From Candidatus Kapaibacterium sp. (GTDB lineage Bacteria; Bacteroidota; Ignavibacteria; Kapaibacteriales; UBA4661), in NCBI GenBank assembly GCA_004292595.1, contig RDXM01000090.1:1-57859 (forward strand): a stretch of 57,859 nucleotides of DNA. Reading direction: 5' to 3'. Under the pieces are notes generated by a model, which did no database searches, was not told the DNA's origin, and was given only the letters and a program-made list of their open reading frames with translations. Within the stretch, counting starts at the first letter, position 1. Each line of letters opens with the position of its first letter. Positions 34,903-43,273 of the stretch are shown here, piece after piece. The translations under genes and the position numbers were made by a program.

Positions 34903-37284
34903 ATGAAACGCTTTGCTTCGCTTCTTTGCGGCATTGCCATCTCAGGCGCATCACACCTCGCTGCGCAAGGCATTAGCAATACCGCCGACAACCTCACGGG
35001 AAAGTTTGAGCAGCTTGGGCAGCTCCTTCCCACGCCGAACACCTACCGCACAGCCTCTGGTGCGCCTGGACACCAGTATTGGCAACAAAAAGCGGATTAC
35101 GTCATCAATGCTGAATTGAACGACGACAACCAGTCTATAAGCGGCTCGGAGACGATTACCTACACGAATAACTCCCCCGACGCGCTTACTTACTTGTGGT
35201 TGCAGCTTGACCAAAATCATTTTGCAAAAACCTCCGAAACCTATTTGACGCAAACAGGCAAGCTGCAAGGCGGCACAGGTCGCGCAAATCCCCAAGGTTC
35301 GACGATGGATGCAGCAAAAAACTATGTGTTCCAAGAAACCTTTGATGGCGGCTTCAAAATCAAAAGCATCAAAGACGCAGCGACGGGAAACCCGCTTAAA
35401 TTCACGGTTGTCAAGACGATGATGCGCATTGACCTGCCCGCAACCTTGCGGAACGGACAAAAATTCGCGTTTTCTATTGAGTGGAATTTTAACATCGTTC
35501 CCTCTGAAACCCGCGCCCGTTCTTGCTACGAGTATTTTCCAAAAGATAAAAACTACTTGTACGAAGTCGCGCAATGGTTCCCACGCATGGCGGTGTATGG
35601 CGACAACTGTGGTTGGAATCACAAGCAATTCCTTGGCGGCGGCGAATTTACCTTGCCTTTTGGCGACTACAAAGTGAGCATTACTGCGCCTTCCGATATG
35701 GTTGTTGGTGCGACGGGCGAATTGCAAAATGCTTCGAGTGTGCTGAGTGCCGAGCAGCAAGCGCGGTTTGCGCAAGCGAAAAGTGCGGATGTTCCCGTGA
35801 AAATTATCACCAACGACGAAGCATTGAAAAATGAATCTTCTCGCGCTACAAGCAAGAAAACATGGGTCTTTCAAGCCGACAACGTGCGTGATTTCGCCTT
35901 TGCTGCATCGCGCAAGTTTATTTGGGATGCAATGGGCGTGAACGTCGAAGGCAAGCGGGTTTTGGCAATGTCGTACTATCCGAAAGAGGGAAATCCGCTC
36001 TGGGAGCAGTATTCGACGCGCTCAGTGGCTCACACGCTGCGCACCTACTCGAAGTTCACGGTAGCGTATCCGTACCCAGTCGCAATTTCCGTGCATGGTC
36101 CCGTCTTTGGCATGGAATACCCGATGATTTGCTTTAATGGCGGTCGCCCGCTTCCCGACGGCACGTATCCTGAAGCCACGAAATTCGCGCTTATTTCGGT
36201 GATTATTCACGAAGTCGGACACAATTATTTCCCCATGATTATCAACTCCGACGAGCGTCAGTGGGCGTGGATGGATGAGGGGTTAAACTCATTTGTGCAA
36301 TTTCTTTCCGAGCAGGAATGGGACAGAAACTACCCGTCGCGTCGCGGTCCAGCGCGGAATATGGTGGATTACATGAAAGCCGACAAGCAGCGCACTCAGC
36401 CAATTATGACAAATCCTGAACAGGTTACGGAGCTTGGGAATAATTCCTACGGAAAGCCCGCAACTGCCCTGAATATCTTGCGCGAGACCATTTTGGGACG
36501 CGAATTATTTGACTATGCGTTCAAAGAATACTCCCGCCGTTGGGCATTCAAACACCCGACTCCAGCAGACTTTTTCCGCACGATGGAAGATGCTTCGGGA
36601 ACAGATTTGGACTGGTTCTGGCGTGGTTGGTTCTACACGACGGATTATTGCGATATTGCGCTTGAGGGCGTTCGCCGCTATTCAATTGACACGCAAAATC
36701 CCGACGTAGAAAAGCCGAAAGAACAAGCATTGGCGGGCAAAGAGCCGCAAAATATCACGGTGGAGCGCAATCGCAAAGATGTTGCGAAAACCTACATTGA
36801 GCAGGACACCGCCGCGCTTGATTACTACAACAAAACAAGCCAATTTGCCGTAAAACCTTGGGAAAAAGAGGACTACGAGCAATACGTGGCAAGCCTGAAC
36901 GAAGAAGAGCGTAAAATCGTGAACTCTGGCAAAATCTTCTACGAATTGGATTTGGCGAACAAAGGCGGACTCATGATGCCCGTCATCATCCAATTCAGCT
37001 ATGAGGACGGAACAAAGGAAGTACGCCGCATTCCAGCGGAAATCTGGCGACAAAACACGCAAAAAGTGACGAAAGTATTCATGGTCAGCAAGCCCGTACA
37101 GTCGTTCCTCATTGACCCGTACCAAGAAACAACGGACATTGACCCAGCAAACAACGCATTGCCGCTTCAGGTGCCGCCGACGCGCTTCCAAGTTTTCAAG
37201 CAGCAACAACAGCCCTTCCCGAATGAAATGCGCGATGCTCGTGAGTTCGAGTCACGCCAGAAAGAAACCAAAGGAAGCAAGTAA
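34903..37284 (+). CDS. Secreted M1-family metallopeptidase, copy 2
   Basis: A 793-residue paralogue of the gene at 32097, with the same order: signal peptide (about 1-22, ending HLAAQG), beta domain with SISGSETITYTNNSPDALTY, catalytic domain with FGMEYPMICF and HEVGHNYFPM plus WAWMDEGLNSF (HExxH-x18-E), LDWFWRGWFYTTDYCDIAL, and a C-terminal region ending in a Lys/Gln-rich tail. All zinc and exopeptidase motif residues are kept, so both copies should be active. Differences concentrate in the linker after the beta domain (residues about 105-135) and near the tail. A hairpin terminator follows the stop. Tandem duplication is clear; divergence in substrate choice is inferred. Confidence 0.95.
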   Translation: MKRFASLLCGIAISGASHLAAQGISNTADNLTGKFEQLGQLLPTPNTYRTASGAPGHQYWQQKADYVINAELNDDNQSISGSETITYTNNSPDALTYLWLQLDQNHFAKTSETYLTQTGKLQGGTGRANPQGSTMDAAKNYVFQETFDGGFKIKSIKDAATGNPLKFTVVKTMMRIDLPATLRNGQKFAFSIEWNFNIVPSETRARSCYEYFPKDKNYLYEVAQWFPRMAVYGDNCGWNHKQFLGGGEFTLPFGDYKVSITAPSDMVVGATGELQNASSVLSAEQQARFAQAKSADVPVKIITNDEALKNESSRATSKKTWVFQADNVRDFAFAASRKFIWDAMGVNVEGKRVLAMSYYPKEGNPLWEQYSTRSVAHTLRTYSKFTVAYPYPVAISVHGPVFGMEYPMICFNGGRPLPDGTYPEATKFALISVIIHEVGHNYFPMIINSDERQWAWMDEGLNSFVQFLSEQEWDRNYPSRRGPARNMVDYMKADKQRTQPIMTNPEQVTELGNNSYGKPATALNILRETILGRELFDYAFKEYSRRWAFKHPTPADFFRTMEDASGTDLDWFWRGWFYTTDYCDIALEGVRRYSIDTQNPDVEKPKEQALAGKEPQNITVERNRKDVAKTYIEQDTAALDYYNKTSQFAVKPWEKEDYEQYVASLNEEERKIVNSGKIFYELDLANKGGLMMPVIIQFSYEDGTKEVRRIPAEIWRQNTQKVTKVFMVSKPVQSFLIDPYQETTDIDPANNALPLQVPPTRFQVFKQQQQPFPNEMRDAREFESRQKETKGSK

Positions 37285-37316
37285 AGGGCAAAAGGATAAG
37301 GGATAAAGGCAGAAGG

Positions 37317-37371
37317 AAAAACGAAGGACGAAGTACGGCGCGATTTGCGTCAATGCTTCGTCCTTTTTTGT
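37317..37371 (+). terminator. Rho-independent terminator after the second M1 gene
   Basis: A 10-bp stem AAGGACGAAG (37324-37333) pairs with CTTCGTCCTT (37356-37365), with flanking A-run and T-run (TTTTTT) extending the stem. An inner GCGC/GCG stem sits in the loop. Confidence 0.82.
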
Positions 37372-37456
37372 GATAAATTTACGATAAATTTTTGTGATGA
37401 AGAATCCAACACCTGATGTGGACAAACTTTGCTGGATTCAGGACTAGAAAAGTCGT

Positions 37457-37505
37457 ATATTTGTGTGTCGCTAAAATAATATCGGACAAATTCCGTCTGA
37501 GATAC
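37457..37505 (+). promoter_or_regulatory. Candidate promoter and operator of the Rrf2 gene
   Basis: TATATTTG at 37457-37464 fits the Bacteroidota -7 consensus TAnnTTTG. A TTTG at 37428-37431 is a possible -33 but is rather far away. An imperfect dyad from TATCGGAC (37481) to GATA (37505) lies just before the start codon and could be the autoregulatory operator. Both are pattern matches only. Confidence 0.35.
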
Positions 37506-37506
37506 C

Positions 37507-37983
37507 ATGCTACGATTATCAAAAAAATCTGAATATGCACTCATGGCAGTGCAGTACATCGCCTCGTGCGATGGGCGCGTGGTCTCGGCGAAGGAAATTG
37601 CCGAGAAGTACGCCATTTCCTTTGAGTTTGTTTCCAAGGCTCTTCAAGCCCTCATGCGGCGCAAGTTTATCGCCTCGCAGCAAGGCGCGACGGGCGGTTA
37701 TATCATGCTGCGCGACCCGAAAACGCTTTCCGTTGCGGAGATTTTGGAGGCAGTCGAAGGCAAGCAACGCTTGGTGGAATGCTGTGGCGAAGGCGGCGCG
37801 GGTGCGTGTTCCATGCACGGACGCTGCTCCATTCGCACACCGCTCGCTATTATCCAACGCCGCTTGGATGCTGTGTTGCAGTCCATGACCGTTGCGCAAA
37901 TGGCATTTCCCGATGAAAATATTGAGCAGTACGTTGTTATCTCGCAGTTTACAGGCTCGTTTGAGACAAGTTTTTCCAATTAA
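37507..37983 (+). CDS. Rrf2-family regulator with Fe-S ligand cysteines, SUF-linked
   Basis: Winged-helix transcription factor of the IscR/Rrf2 family, 158 residues. The start MLRLSKKSEYALMAVQYIAS and the helix-turn-helix (SAKEIAEKYAISFEFVSKAL, about 27-46) with wing RRKFIASQQGATGGYIML are standard. The ligand region is LVECCGEGGAGACSMHGRCS with Cys92/93, Cys101 and Cys107, so the spacing is C-x7-C-x5-C (IscR has C-x5-C-x5-C). It heads the SUF cluster and probably senses Fe-S status to control it. A dyad lies directly upstream of the start. Family call is firm; specificity is inferred from position. Confidence 0.93.
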   Translation: MLRLSKKSEYALMAVQYIASCDGRVVSAKEIAEKYAISFEFVSKALQALMRRKFIASQQGATGGYIMLRDPKTLSVAEILEAVEGKQRLVECCGEGGAGACSMHGRCSIRTPLAIIQRRLDAVLQSMTVAQMAFPDENIEQYVVISQFTGSFETSFSN

Positions 37984-38010
37984 AAATTTTGGCTAAACTC
38001 ATAAGTCAGG

Positions 38011-38099
38011 CTTCAGTGGCACAGACATTCTTGTCTGTGTTCTCCGCTTGAATCTTGCGCTAACAATCACAGACAGGAATGTCTGTGCCACTATCGAAG
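38011..38099. repeat. CACAGACA-class palindromic repeat, copy 2
   Basis: Arms 38011-38039 and 38068-38099 are inverted copies over about 28 bases (CACAGACA, AGGAATGTCTGTGCCACT and a terminal CGAAG). Loop of about 28 bases. It lies between the Rrf2 gene and sufA and could form a long hairpin in the mRNA. Confidence 0.85.
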
Positions 38100-38151
38100 A
38101 AGAACGATACCAATTCCTCCAATCATTTTTCATTTCATTCTATCACGTTTC

Positions 38152-38157
38152 AAGGAG
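38152..38157 (+). promoter_or_regulatory. Strong ribosome binding site of the HesB/SufA gene
   Basis: AAGGAG seven bases before the ATG at 38165. It decides this start over the open frame reaching back to 38048, which would run through the palindromic repeat. Confidence 0.8.
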
Positions 38158-38164
38158 AACCATC

Positions 38165-38539
38165 ATGGTAGAAACAATTTCGACAGGCGTTGTCGGCACA
38201 GATGCTGCCGATAACATTACCGTAACACAACGAGCAATTAGCGAAATCAAAAAAATTAAAGACCAAAATAGCATTCCGTCGGACTACGGTCTGCGCGTCG
38301 GCGTAAAAGGTGGCGGCTGCTCAGGGCTTTCCTACACGCTTGGCTTCGATGCAGAGTCCCGCGACAACGATAAAATCTTGCCAATGGGCGAGGTAAACAT
38401 TTTCGTTGATAAAAAAAGCCTCTTCTACCTCATGGGCGTAGAGCTTGATTTCACCGATGGTCTGAACGGACGCGGTTTTACGTTTAATAATCCGAATGCT
38501 ACGAAAACGTGCGGTTGCGGTTCGTCGTTTGGTGTGTAA
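38165..38539 (+). CDS. Fe-S cluster assembly scaffold/carrier, HesB/IscA/SufA type
   Basis: A-type carrier of 124 residues. The three conserved cysteines are present: Cys52 in KGGGCSGLSY, and Cys116 and Cys118 in KTCGCGSSF near the C-terminus. ITVTQRAISEIKKI and VDKKSLFYLMGVELDFTDGL are typical family strands and helices. It transfers or stores Fe-S or iron for target proteins. The start is fixed by an AAGGAG seven bases upstream. It lies between the Rrf2 regulator and sufB, so it is likely a SUF component; intervening genes separate it from sufB by 1.7 kb. Confidence 0.94.
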   Translation: MVETISTGVVGTDAADNITVTQRAISEIKKIKDQNSIPSDYGLRVGVKGGGCSGLSYTLGFDAESRDNDKILPMGEVNIFVDKKSLFYLMGVELDFTDGLNGRGFTFNNPNATKTCGCGSSFGV

Positions 38540-38562
38540 GCACGTACTTTTCTCAATTTTTA

Positions 38563-38648
38563 TCCACGAATCTCACGAACGCACACGAATTAAAAGCACT
38601 ACGAGATAAGATTTCATTAGCTTCGTAGAGATTTGTGCGATTCGTGGA
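38563..38648. repeat. Palindromic element of the TCCACGAATC class
   Basis: TCCACGAATCTCACGAA (38563-38579) pairs imperfectly with TTTGTGCGATTCGTGGA (38632-38648). An inner CTACGA/TCGTAG pair lies at 38599-38604 and 38623-38628. It fills the gap between sufA and the DUF4177 gene. Confidence 0.78.
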
Positions 38649-38665
38649 CAAAATTAAAAACAATC

Positions 38666-38881
38666 ATGCACCAACCCAGATACGAATACACCTTTGTTCG
38701 CTTCGGCGAAACATGGATGGAAGGCGGGAAAATCGCACAAGAAGATTACCGCCACGTCATTCAGGAACACGCTGGCGAAGGCTGGCGTTTGGTGCAGATT
38801 TTCGCGCCAGAACTAGGCGAAAGTACAGAGCATTATTATGAATTGATTTTTGAACGACCGATTATTGACGCAGAGGTGTAA
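38666..38881 (+). CDS. DUF4177-like small protein
   Basis: A 71-residue protein resembling DUF4177: start YEYTFVRFGETWMEGGKI, then HAGEGWRLVQIFAPELG, then a final strand YELIFERPI. The GW(R/E)L...I pattern and the terminal F.RP are the recognisable parts. Function is unknown. The ATG at 38666 is preferred; the frame continues upstream into a palindromic element. Its stop is two bases before the next gene, so it is coupled with the DUF29 array. Confidence 0.75.
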   Translation: MHQPRYEYTFVRFGETWMEGGKIAQEDYRHVIQEHAGEGWRLVQIFAPELGESTEHYYELIFERPIIDAEV

Positions 38882-38883
38882 GC

Positions 38884-39384
38884 ATGACAGGGCAGCATAA
38901 CTGGCAAGAACTCGCCGCCACGTCGCATTATCAAACCGCAGTAGAAGTGCGGCAGGAGCTGTACGCAGGCAATATGCCGGAAGCAATCATGGGCGTTACC
39001 GAGCTTATTGACGCGCTCTATCGCAGCGATAAGCGGACATTGCGCGGGCAGCTTATTCGCGCCATGAAGCATATTTTAAAATGGCATCTTGGGCGTGAGT
39101 ACCGCACCACTGCTTGTGTTGTGAGCATTGCTTCGGCACGTGATGAAATCGAATTTTTGTTGGAAGATGAGCCACGTTTGGCAGCAGAATATCGCACGTA
39201 TTTGGAATCACTCTTGCAGCGTGCTTTCCAGTTTGCCTACAATGAGGTTATTATCGAAACAGGCAACAAACCAGCAATCACGCAGCTTTCATGGCATGAG
39301 GTGTTTGAGCAAGACTATCCGCAAGATGTAGAATTTGCCGAAGCACCAATATTTCGTACAGCGCAAAACGGCACAAATACTTGA
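38884..39384 (+). CDS. DUF29-like protein, array member 1
   Basis: A 166-residue helical protein of the DUF29 type. Typical features are NWQELAATSHYQTAVEVRQE near the start, RSDKRTLRGQLIRAMKHILK and WHLG in the middle (about 47-70), a helical RTYLESLLQRAFQFAYNEVI, and the closing motif LSWHEVFEQDYP. Compared with its neighbours it has about 20 extra C-terminal residues (QDVEFAEAPIFRTAQ). DUF29 has no established function. It begins two bases after the DUF4177 stop. The three copies run in tandem inside the SUF gene group. Confidence 0.82.
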   Translation: MTGQHNWQELAATSHYQTAVEVRQELYAGNMPEAIMGVTELIDALYRSDKRTLRGQLIRAMKHILKWHLGREYRTTACVVSIASARDEIEFLLEDEPRLAAEYRTYLESLLQRAFQFAYNEVIIETGNKPAITQLSWHEVFEQDYPQDVEFAEAPIFRTAQNGTNT

Positions 39385-39396
39385 TGCGACGGCAGC

Positions 39397-39699
39397 ATGA
39401 GTCGCCGCGACCACCGCTCAGTGCAGAGCTATTTAGTGATTGCAATGCTGCACATCATCAAATGGAAAACGCAGCCGAATAAACGTTCTCATAGCTGGAT
39501 GTTTTCTATTGCCAACAGCCGTCAAGCGATTGCGGACATTTGTGCCGCCGAACCAAGCATCAATCAAGCCGTTCTCGTTTCGTATTGGGAACAATCATTT
39601 CGCAAAGCACGAAAAAAGGCGATAGATGAAATGCGGCAAAGCACTGATATTACCTCGCTTTCATGGCAGGAAGTGTTTGAAGAAAAATACACCCTATAA
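39397..39699 (+). CDS. DUF29-like protein, array member 2, N-terminally truncated
   Basis: A 100-residue DUF29-like frame that begins in the middle of the domain: SRRDHRSVQSYLVIAMLHII aligns with IDRRAVKSHLIILMMHIIKW of member 3. The N-terminal W.EL... region present in members 1 and 3 is absent, and there are only 12 bases between the previous stop and this ATG. The C-terminal motif LSWQEVFEEKYTL is intact. This looks like a deletion between tandem copies. It may be a non-functional remnant or a short expressed form. Confidence 0.65.
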   Translation: MSRRDHRSVQSYLVIAMLHIIKWKTQPNKRSHSWMFSIANSRQAIADICAAEPSINQAVLVSYWEQSFRKARKKAIDEMRQSTDITSLSWQEVFEEKYTL

Positions 39700-39707
39700 A
39701 GCGTACT

Positions 39708-40160
39708 ATGGAAACAGCAACCAAAAATCAACAGCATTGGCAAGAGCTTATTTTTTCGTCGCATTACCTCACCACCGCAGCTATTCACCGAGAGTTGCAG
39801 GACGGCAATGTGGAAGCGGCTCTGCTAGGAACAACTGAACTTATGAATGCTATGGCAAGTATTGACCGCCGTGCCGTCAAGAGCCATTTGATAATTTTGA
39901 TGATGCACATTATCAAATGGAAAACGCAAGAAAACGCTCGCTCTCGCTCATGGACACGCACCATACGCAACGCACGGCATGAGATTTCTGAAATTCGAGA
40001 GGCAACGCCAAGTATTACCGATTCTACCATCCTTGCCTTCTGGGACAAAGCCTTTTCCGTCGCACTGGTAGATGCCGAAGACGAAATGAATTGTCGTACA
40101 ACAATTACCTCACTTTCATGGCACGAAGTCTTTGAAGAAGAATACTCGTTGCCCTTCTAA
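39708..40160 (+). CDS. DUF29-like protein, array member 3
   Basis: Full-length DUF29-type protein of 150 residues: QHWQELIFSSHYLTTAAIHR at the start, VEAALLGTTELMNAMASIDR, the core helix HLIILMMHIIKWKTQENARS, RSWTRTIRNARHEISEI, and the final LSWHEVFEEEYSLPF. It starts eight bases after member 2 and is followed by 54 bases before sufB. It is closest in text to member 2 (HIIKWKTQ...RS.SW). Function is unknown; the location suggests co-expression with the SUF genes but not a proven role in them. Confidence 0.82.
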   Translation: METATKNQQHWQELIFSSHYLTTAAIHRELQDGNVEAALLGTTELMNAMASIDRRAVKSHLIILMMHIIKWKTQENARSRSWTRTIRNARHEISEIREATPSITDSTILAFWDKAFSVALVDAEDEMNCRTTITSLSWHEVFEEEYSLPF

Positions 40161-40214
40161 ACCGCATACACTCTACAATTATCACTATCACCACCACCAT
40201 TTCCACGACAGGTT

Positions 40215-41675
40215 ATGCCCAAAGAACAAATTGACATCTTAGATGAAGTCGTTTCCAGTGAGTACAAATACGGCTTCGTAACAGACATTGAGCAGGAAAT
40301 TGCCCCGAAAGGCTTGAACGAAGACGTTGTGCGCATGATTTCGGCAAAGAAAAACGAGCCGGAATGGATGTTGGAATGGCGTTTGAAGGCGTATCGGCAC
40401 TGGCTCACCATGAAAGAACCGACATGGCACAATGTCCATTTTCCGCCGATTGATTATCAAGAAGCAAGCTACTATGCGGCTCCCAAGCAAAAAGTCAAGC
40501 CAAAAAGTTTGGATGAAATTGACCCCGAACTGCGCAAAACCTTTGAGAAACTCGGTATTTCCTTGTCCGAGCAGGAGCGTATATCTGGCGTAGAAGGTAC
40601 ACAAATGGCGGTGGACTTCGTCATGGACAGTGTTTCGGTTGCAACATCTTTCAAAGAAAAATTGGGCGAACTCGGCATCATTTTCTGTGCAATCAGCGAT
40701 GCAATTCAGGAACATCCCGAACTCGTGAAAAAGTACATCGGCACTGTTGTTCCAGCAAATGACAACTACTACGCCGCGCTCAATTCTGCGGTCTTCTCCG
40801 ACGGTTCATTTTGCTACATTCCCAAAGGCGTGCGCTCTCCAATGGAGCTTTCCACCTACTTCCGCATCAATGCCGAAAACACGGGGCAATTCGAGCGCAC
40901 CTTGCTCGTAGCAGACGAAGGCAGCTACGTGAGCTACTTGGAAGGCTGCACCGCTCCTATGCGCGACGAGAACCAGCTTCACGCAGCAGTGGTGGAACTG
41001 ATTGCGCTGGACAACGCGGAAATCAAGTATTCAACCGTGCAGAACTGGTATCCAGGCGACAAAGACGGCAAAGGCGGCATTTACAACTTCGTAACAAAGC
41101 GCGGAACAGCATATAAAAATGCGAAAATCTCTTGGACGCAAGTAGAGACGGGCTCGGCAATCACATGGAAATATCCAAGCGTAGTGCTGAAAGGCGATAA
41201 TTCCGTTGGTGAATTTTACTCCGTCGCCGTTACCAACAACAAGCAACAAGCCGACACAGGCACGAAAATGCTCCACATCGGAAAGAACACGCGCAGCCGC
41301 ATTGTTTCCAAAGGCATTTCTGCTGGAACAAGCCAAAATAGCTATCGCGGACAAGTGAAAGTGAACAAAACCGCCGACAATGCGCGTAATTTCTCGCAGT
41401 GCGATTCCTTGCTCATTGGCGACCGTTGCGGAGCGCATACGTTCCCGTACATCGAAGTCGGCAACCCGTCTGGAACGGTGGAGCATGAAGCAACCACCTC
41501 GAAAATTGGCGAAGATATGCTTTTTTACTTCAATCAGCGTGGAATCGACACCGAGCAGGCAGTAGCAATGATTGTGAACGGCTATGCGAAAGAAGTAATG
41601 AACCAGCTCCCGATGGAATTTGCGGTGGAAGCCCAGAAGCTGCTTGCAGTCTCGCTCGAAGGCAGTGTCGGGTAA
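40215..41675 (+). CDS. sufB: Fe-S cluster assembly protein SufB
   Basis: Scaffold subunit of the SufBCD complex on which clusters are built, 486 residues. Recognisable are [20 protein letters not shown] near 40-59, [60 protein letters not shown] with Cys, [20 protein letters not shown], and the C-terminal [20 protein letters not shown] and [20 protein letters not shown] core. Length is as expected. sufC and sufD lie 2.8 kb further, separated by three unrelated genes, so the complex is encoded in a split arrangement on one strand. Confidence 0.98.
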   Translation: MPKEQIDILDEVVSSEYKYGFVTDIEQEIAPKGLNEDVVRMISAKKNEPEWMLEWRLKAYRHWLTMKEPTWHNVHFPPIDYQEASYYAAPKQKVKPKSLDEIDPELRKTFEKLGISLSEQERISGVEGTQMAVDFVMDSVSVATSFKEKLGELGIIFCAISDAIQEHPELVKKYIGTVVPANDNYYAALNSAVFSDGSFCYIPKGVRSPMELSTYFRINAENTGQFERTLLVADEGSYVSYLEGCTAPMRDENQLHAAVVELIALDNAEIKYSTVQNWYPGDKDGKGGIYNFVTKRGTAYKNAKISWTQVETGSAITWKYPSVVLKGDNSVGEFYSVAVTNNKQQADTGTKMLHIGKNTRSRIVSKGISAGTSQNSYRGQVKVNKTADNARNFSQCDSLLIGDRCGAHTFPYIEVGNPSGTVEHEATTSKIGEDMLFYFNQRGIDTEQAVAMIVNGYAKEVMNQLPMEFAVEAQKLLAVSLEGSVG

Positions 41676-41789
41676 AGGCAAAAATCAAAAGGAAAAGAAA
41701 TAAGCTGTAAGCCTCATCGTAACACACTTCTGCGAATGTATACTGGCAATTTACACGGGCAATTTTTACACCTTTTTGGGAAAAATACC

Positions 41790-43229
41790 ATGATACATAA
41801 CCGTACTTTGTGGAAAGCCGCACAAACACTTGTATTGTCGGCAAGCGTGATTTTATTTGCAAGCATTACTGTAAAGGCTCAAACCATCCAAGAGCAGATA
41901 GATGCTGCTGTTCAGCGTGAAATGACGGCACAGAATATTCCGGGCTTGGCATTGGCGATTGTGAAAAATGGTACGATTGCCTTCAGCAAAGGCTATGGCT
42001 TGGCTGACCGTGAACGCAATATCGCGATGACACCCGCAACACGCTTTCAAATTGCTTCAACATCAAAAGCTGTCACAGCAGTAGCAGTGATGCAGCTTGT
42101 CGAGGAAGGACGCATCGCGCTTGCGGACGACATCAATAAGTTTCTTCCCTTTCCGGTGCGGAATCCGATGTTTGCTGACCGTCCAATTACCGTTGAAATG
42201 GTGCTTGCGCACACATCAAGCATCAATGACGGTCCGACGCTCTTTAATTTGGTTGTACCTGGCGATTCACCGATTTCGCTTGCGGATTTGATTAGCCGTT
42301 CCCTCCAACCCACTGGAAATCTCTACGACCAAGCAGCAACGTTTGCCACAAGAGCACCTGGCACGGAGTTCAGGTACACCAATATGAATACCGCGCTTTT
42401 AGGCTATATCGTGGAGCGTGTTGCAGGAAGACCGTTTAATGTTCAGTGCAATGAGCGCATCTTTACACCGCTCTGTATGAATGCTTCGCGCTGGTTTTTA
42501 TCGGAATTGGATTCGTCCAACGTTGCGCGTCCGTATCGCAAATCAGGAATGACGCTCACGCCGCGTCCACACACGGGTTTCCCCGATTATCCCGATGGAC
42601 AGTTGCGCTCAACGGTACTGGACTTGAGCAAGTTTTTATGGGCATTTATCAATGGCGGCGTACCCTTTGCGGGCGCACGAATGCTACGCTCGGAGACAAT
42701 TTCTACCATGACGCGCGTTCGCTTTGCAGGCTCAGAGATGGGATTGCACCTGTTTTCGGATGATTTGGACGGCACAATAACATGGGGACATGGCGGCTCA
42801 CTGGAGGACGCTGGTTCGGATTTGCAGTTTAGTGTTGGCGATAGTATTGGTGTGAGTATTTTGGCAAATACGGACGTAAGAATAACAAGTTTGCGCAATG
42901 CCATCATGCGCCTTGCAAGGGAATTACCCGTAAACCCCCGTAATCCCGTGCAGTGCATTCTGGCAACATCGGTACGCAGCCAAGCAAGTATAGATGCGGC
43001 TTCCATAGAGATTTCACCAAATCCCACCGCCGACGTGTTGCGTGTGAATTGTTCCGAAAAGAACGTATCGGTGCGCCTCGTGGACGTGTTGGGTAATATC
43101 GTTTTTCAGCAAGAGAATGTCTCTACACCGCTTCATATCTCGCTTGCAGAGCTTGTACAGGGTTCGTATTACCTAGTCATTTCGCGTGAAGGTTCGGTTG
43201 TGGCGACAAAATATGTTGTCAAAATGTAA
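41790..43229 (+). CDS. Secreted serine hydrolase (class C beta-lactamase fold) with T9SS sorting domain
   Basis: A 479-residue exported protein. Signal peptide about 1-30 (ending ITVKAQT), then a beta-lactamase/DD-peptidase domain with Ser90-x-x-Lys93 in IASTSKAVTAVAV, Tyr-x-Asn in FRYTNMNTALLGYIVERVAG and a His-x-Gly in TWGHGGS. These are the three catalytic elements of the serine beta-lactamase-like family. The last 70 residues are a T9SS type A domain (ISPNPTADVLRVNCSEKNVS, RLVDVLGNIVFQQ, GSYYLVISREG). It is probably an esterase or peptidase on the surface rather than an antibiotic hydrolase. The ATG at 41790 is chosen for the leader. Confidence 0.92.
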   Translation: MIHNRTLWKAAQTLVLSASVILFASITVKAQTIQEQIDAAVQREMTAQNIPGLALAIVKNGTIAFSKGYGLADRERNIAMTPATRFQIASTSKAVTAVAVMQLVEEGRIALADDINKFLPFPVRNPMFADRPITVEMVLAHTSSINDGPTLFNLVVPGDSPISLADLISRSLQPTGNLYDQAATFATRAPGTEFRYTNMNTALLGYIVERVAGRPFNVQCNERIFTPLCMNASRWFLSELDSSNVARPYRKSGMTLTPRPHTGFPDYPDGQLRSTVLDLSKFLWAFINGGVPFAGARMLRSETISTMTRVRFAGSEMGLHLFSDDLDGTITWGHGGSLEDAGSDLQFSVGDSIGVSILANTDVRITSLRNAIMRLARELPVNPRNPVQCILATSVRSQASIDAASIEISPNPTADVLRVNCSEKNVSVRLVDVLGNIVFQQENVSTPLHISLAELVQGSYYLVISREGSVVATKYVVKM

Positions 43230-43273
43230 TCGCTCTTTTGTCATCATTGAGCAAAAGATATTTGGATGAAATT

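Noticed and set aside
34951-35874. Minus-strand open frame of 307 codons
   Set aside because: Antisense to the N-terminal half of the second M1 peptidase and without recognisable features.
41790-43229. Antibiotic-resistance beta-lactamase
   Set aside because: The S-x-x-K, Y-x-N and H-x-G motifs are shared by many esterases and peptidases; the T9SS tail and sequence point to a surface hydrolase and not an AmpC-type resistance enzyme.
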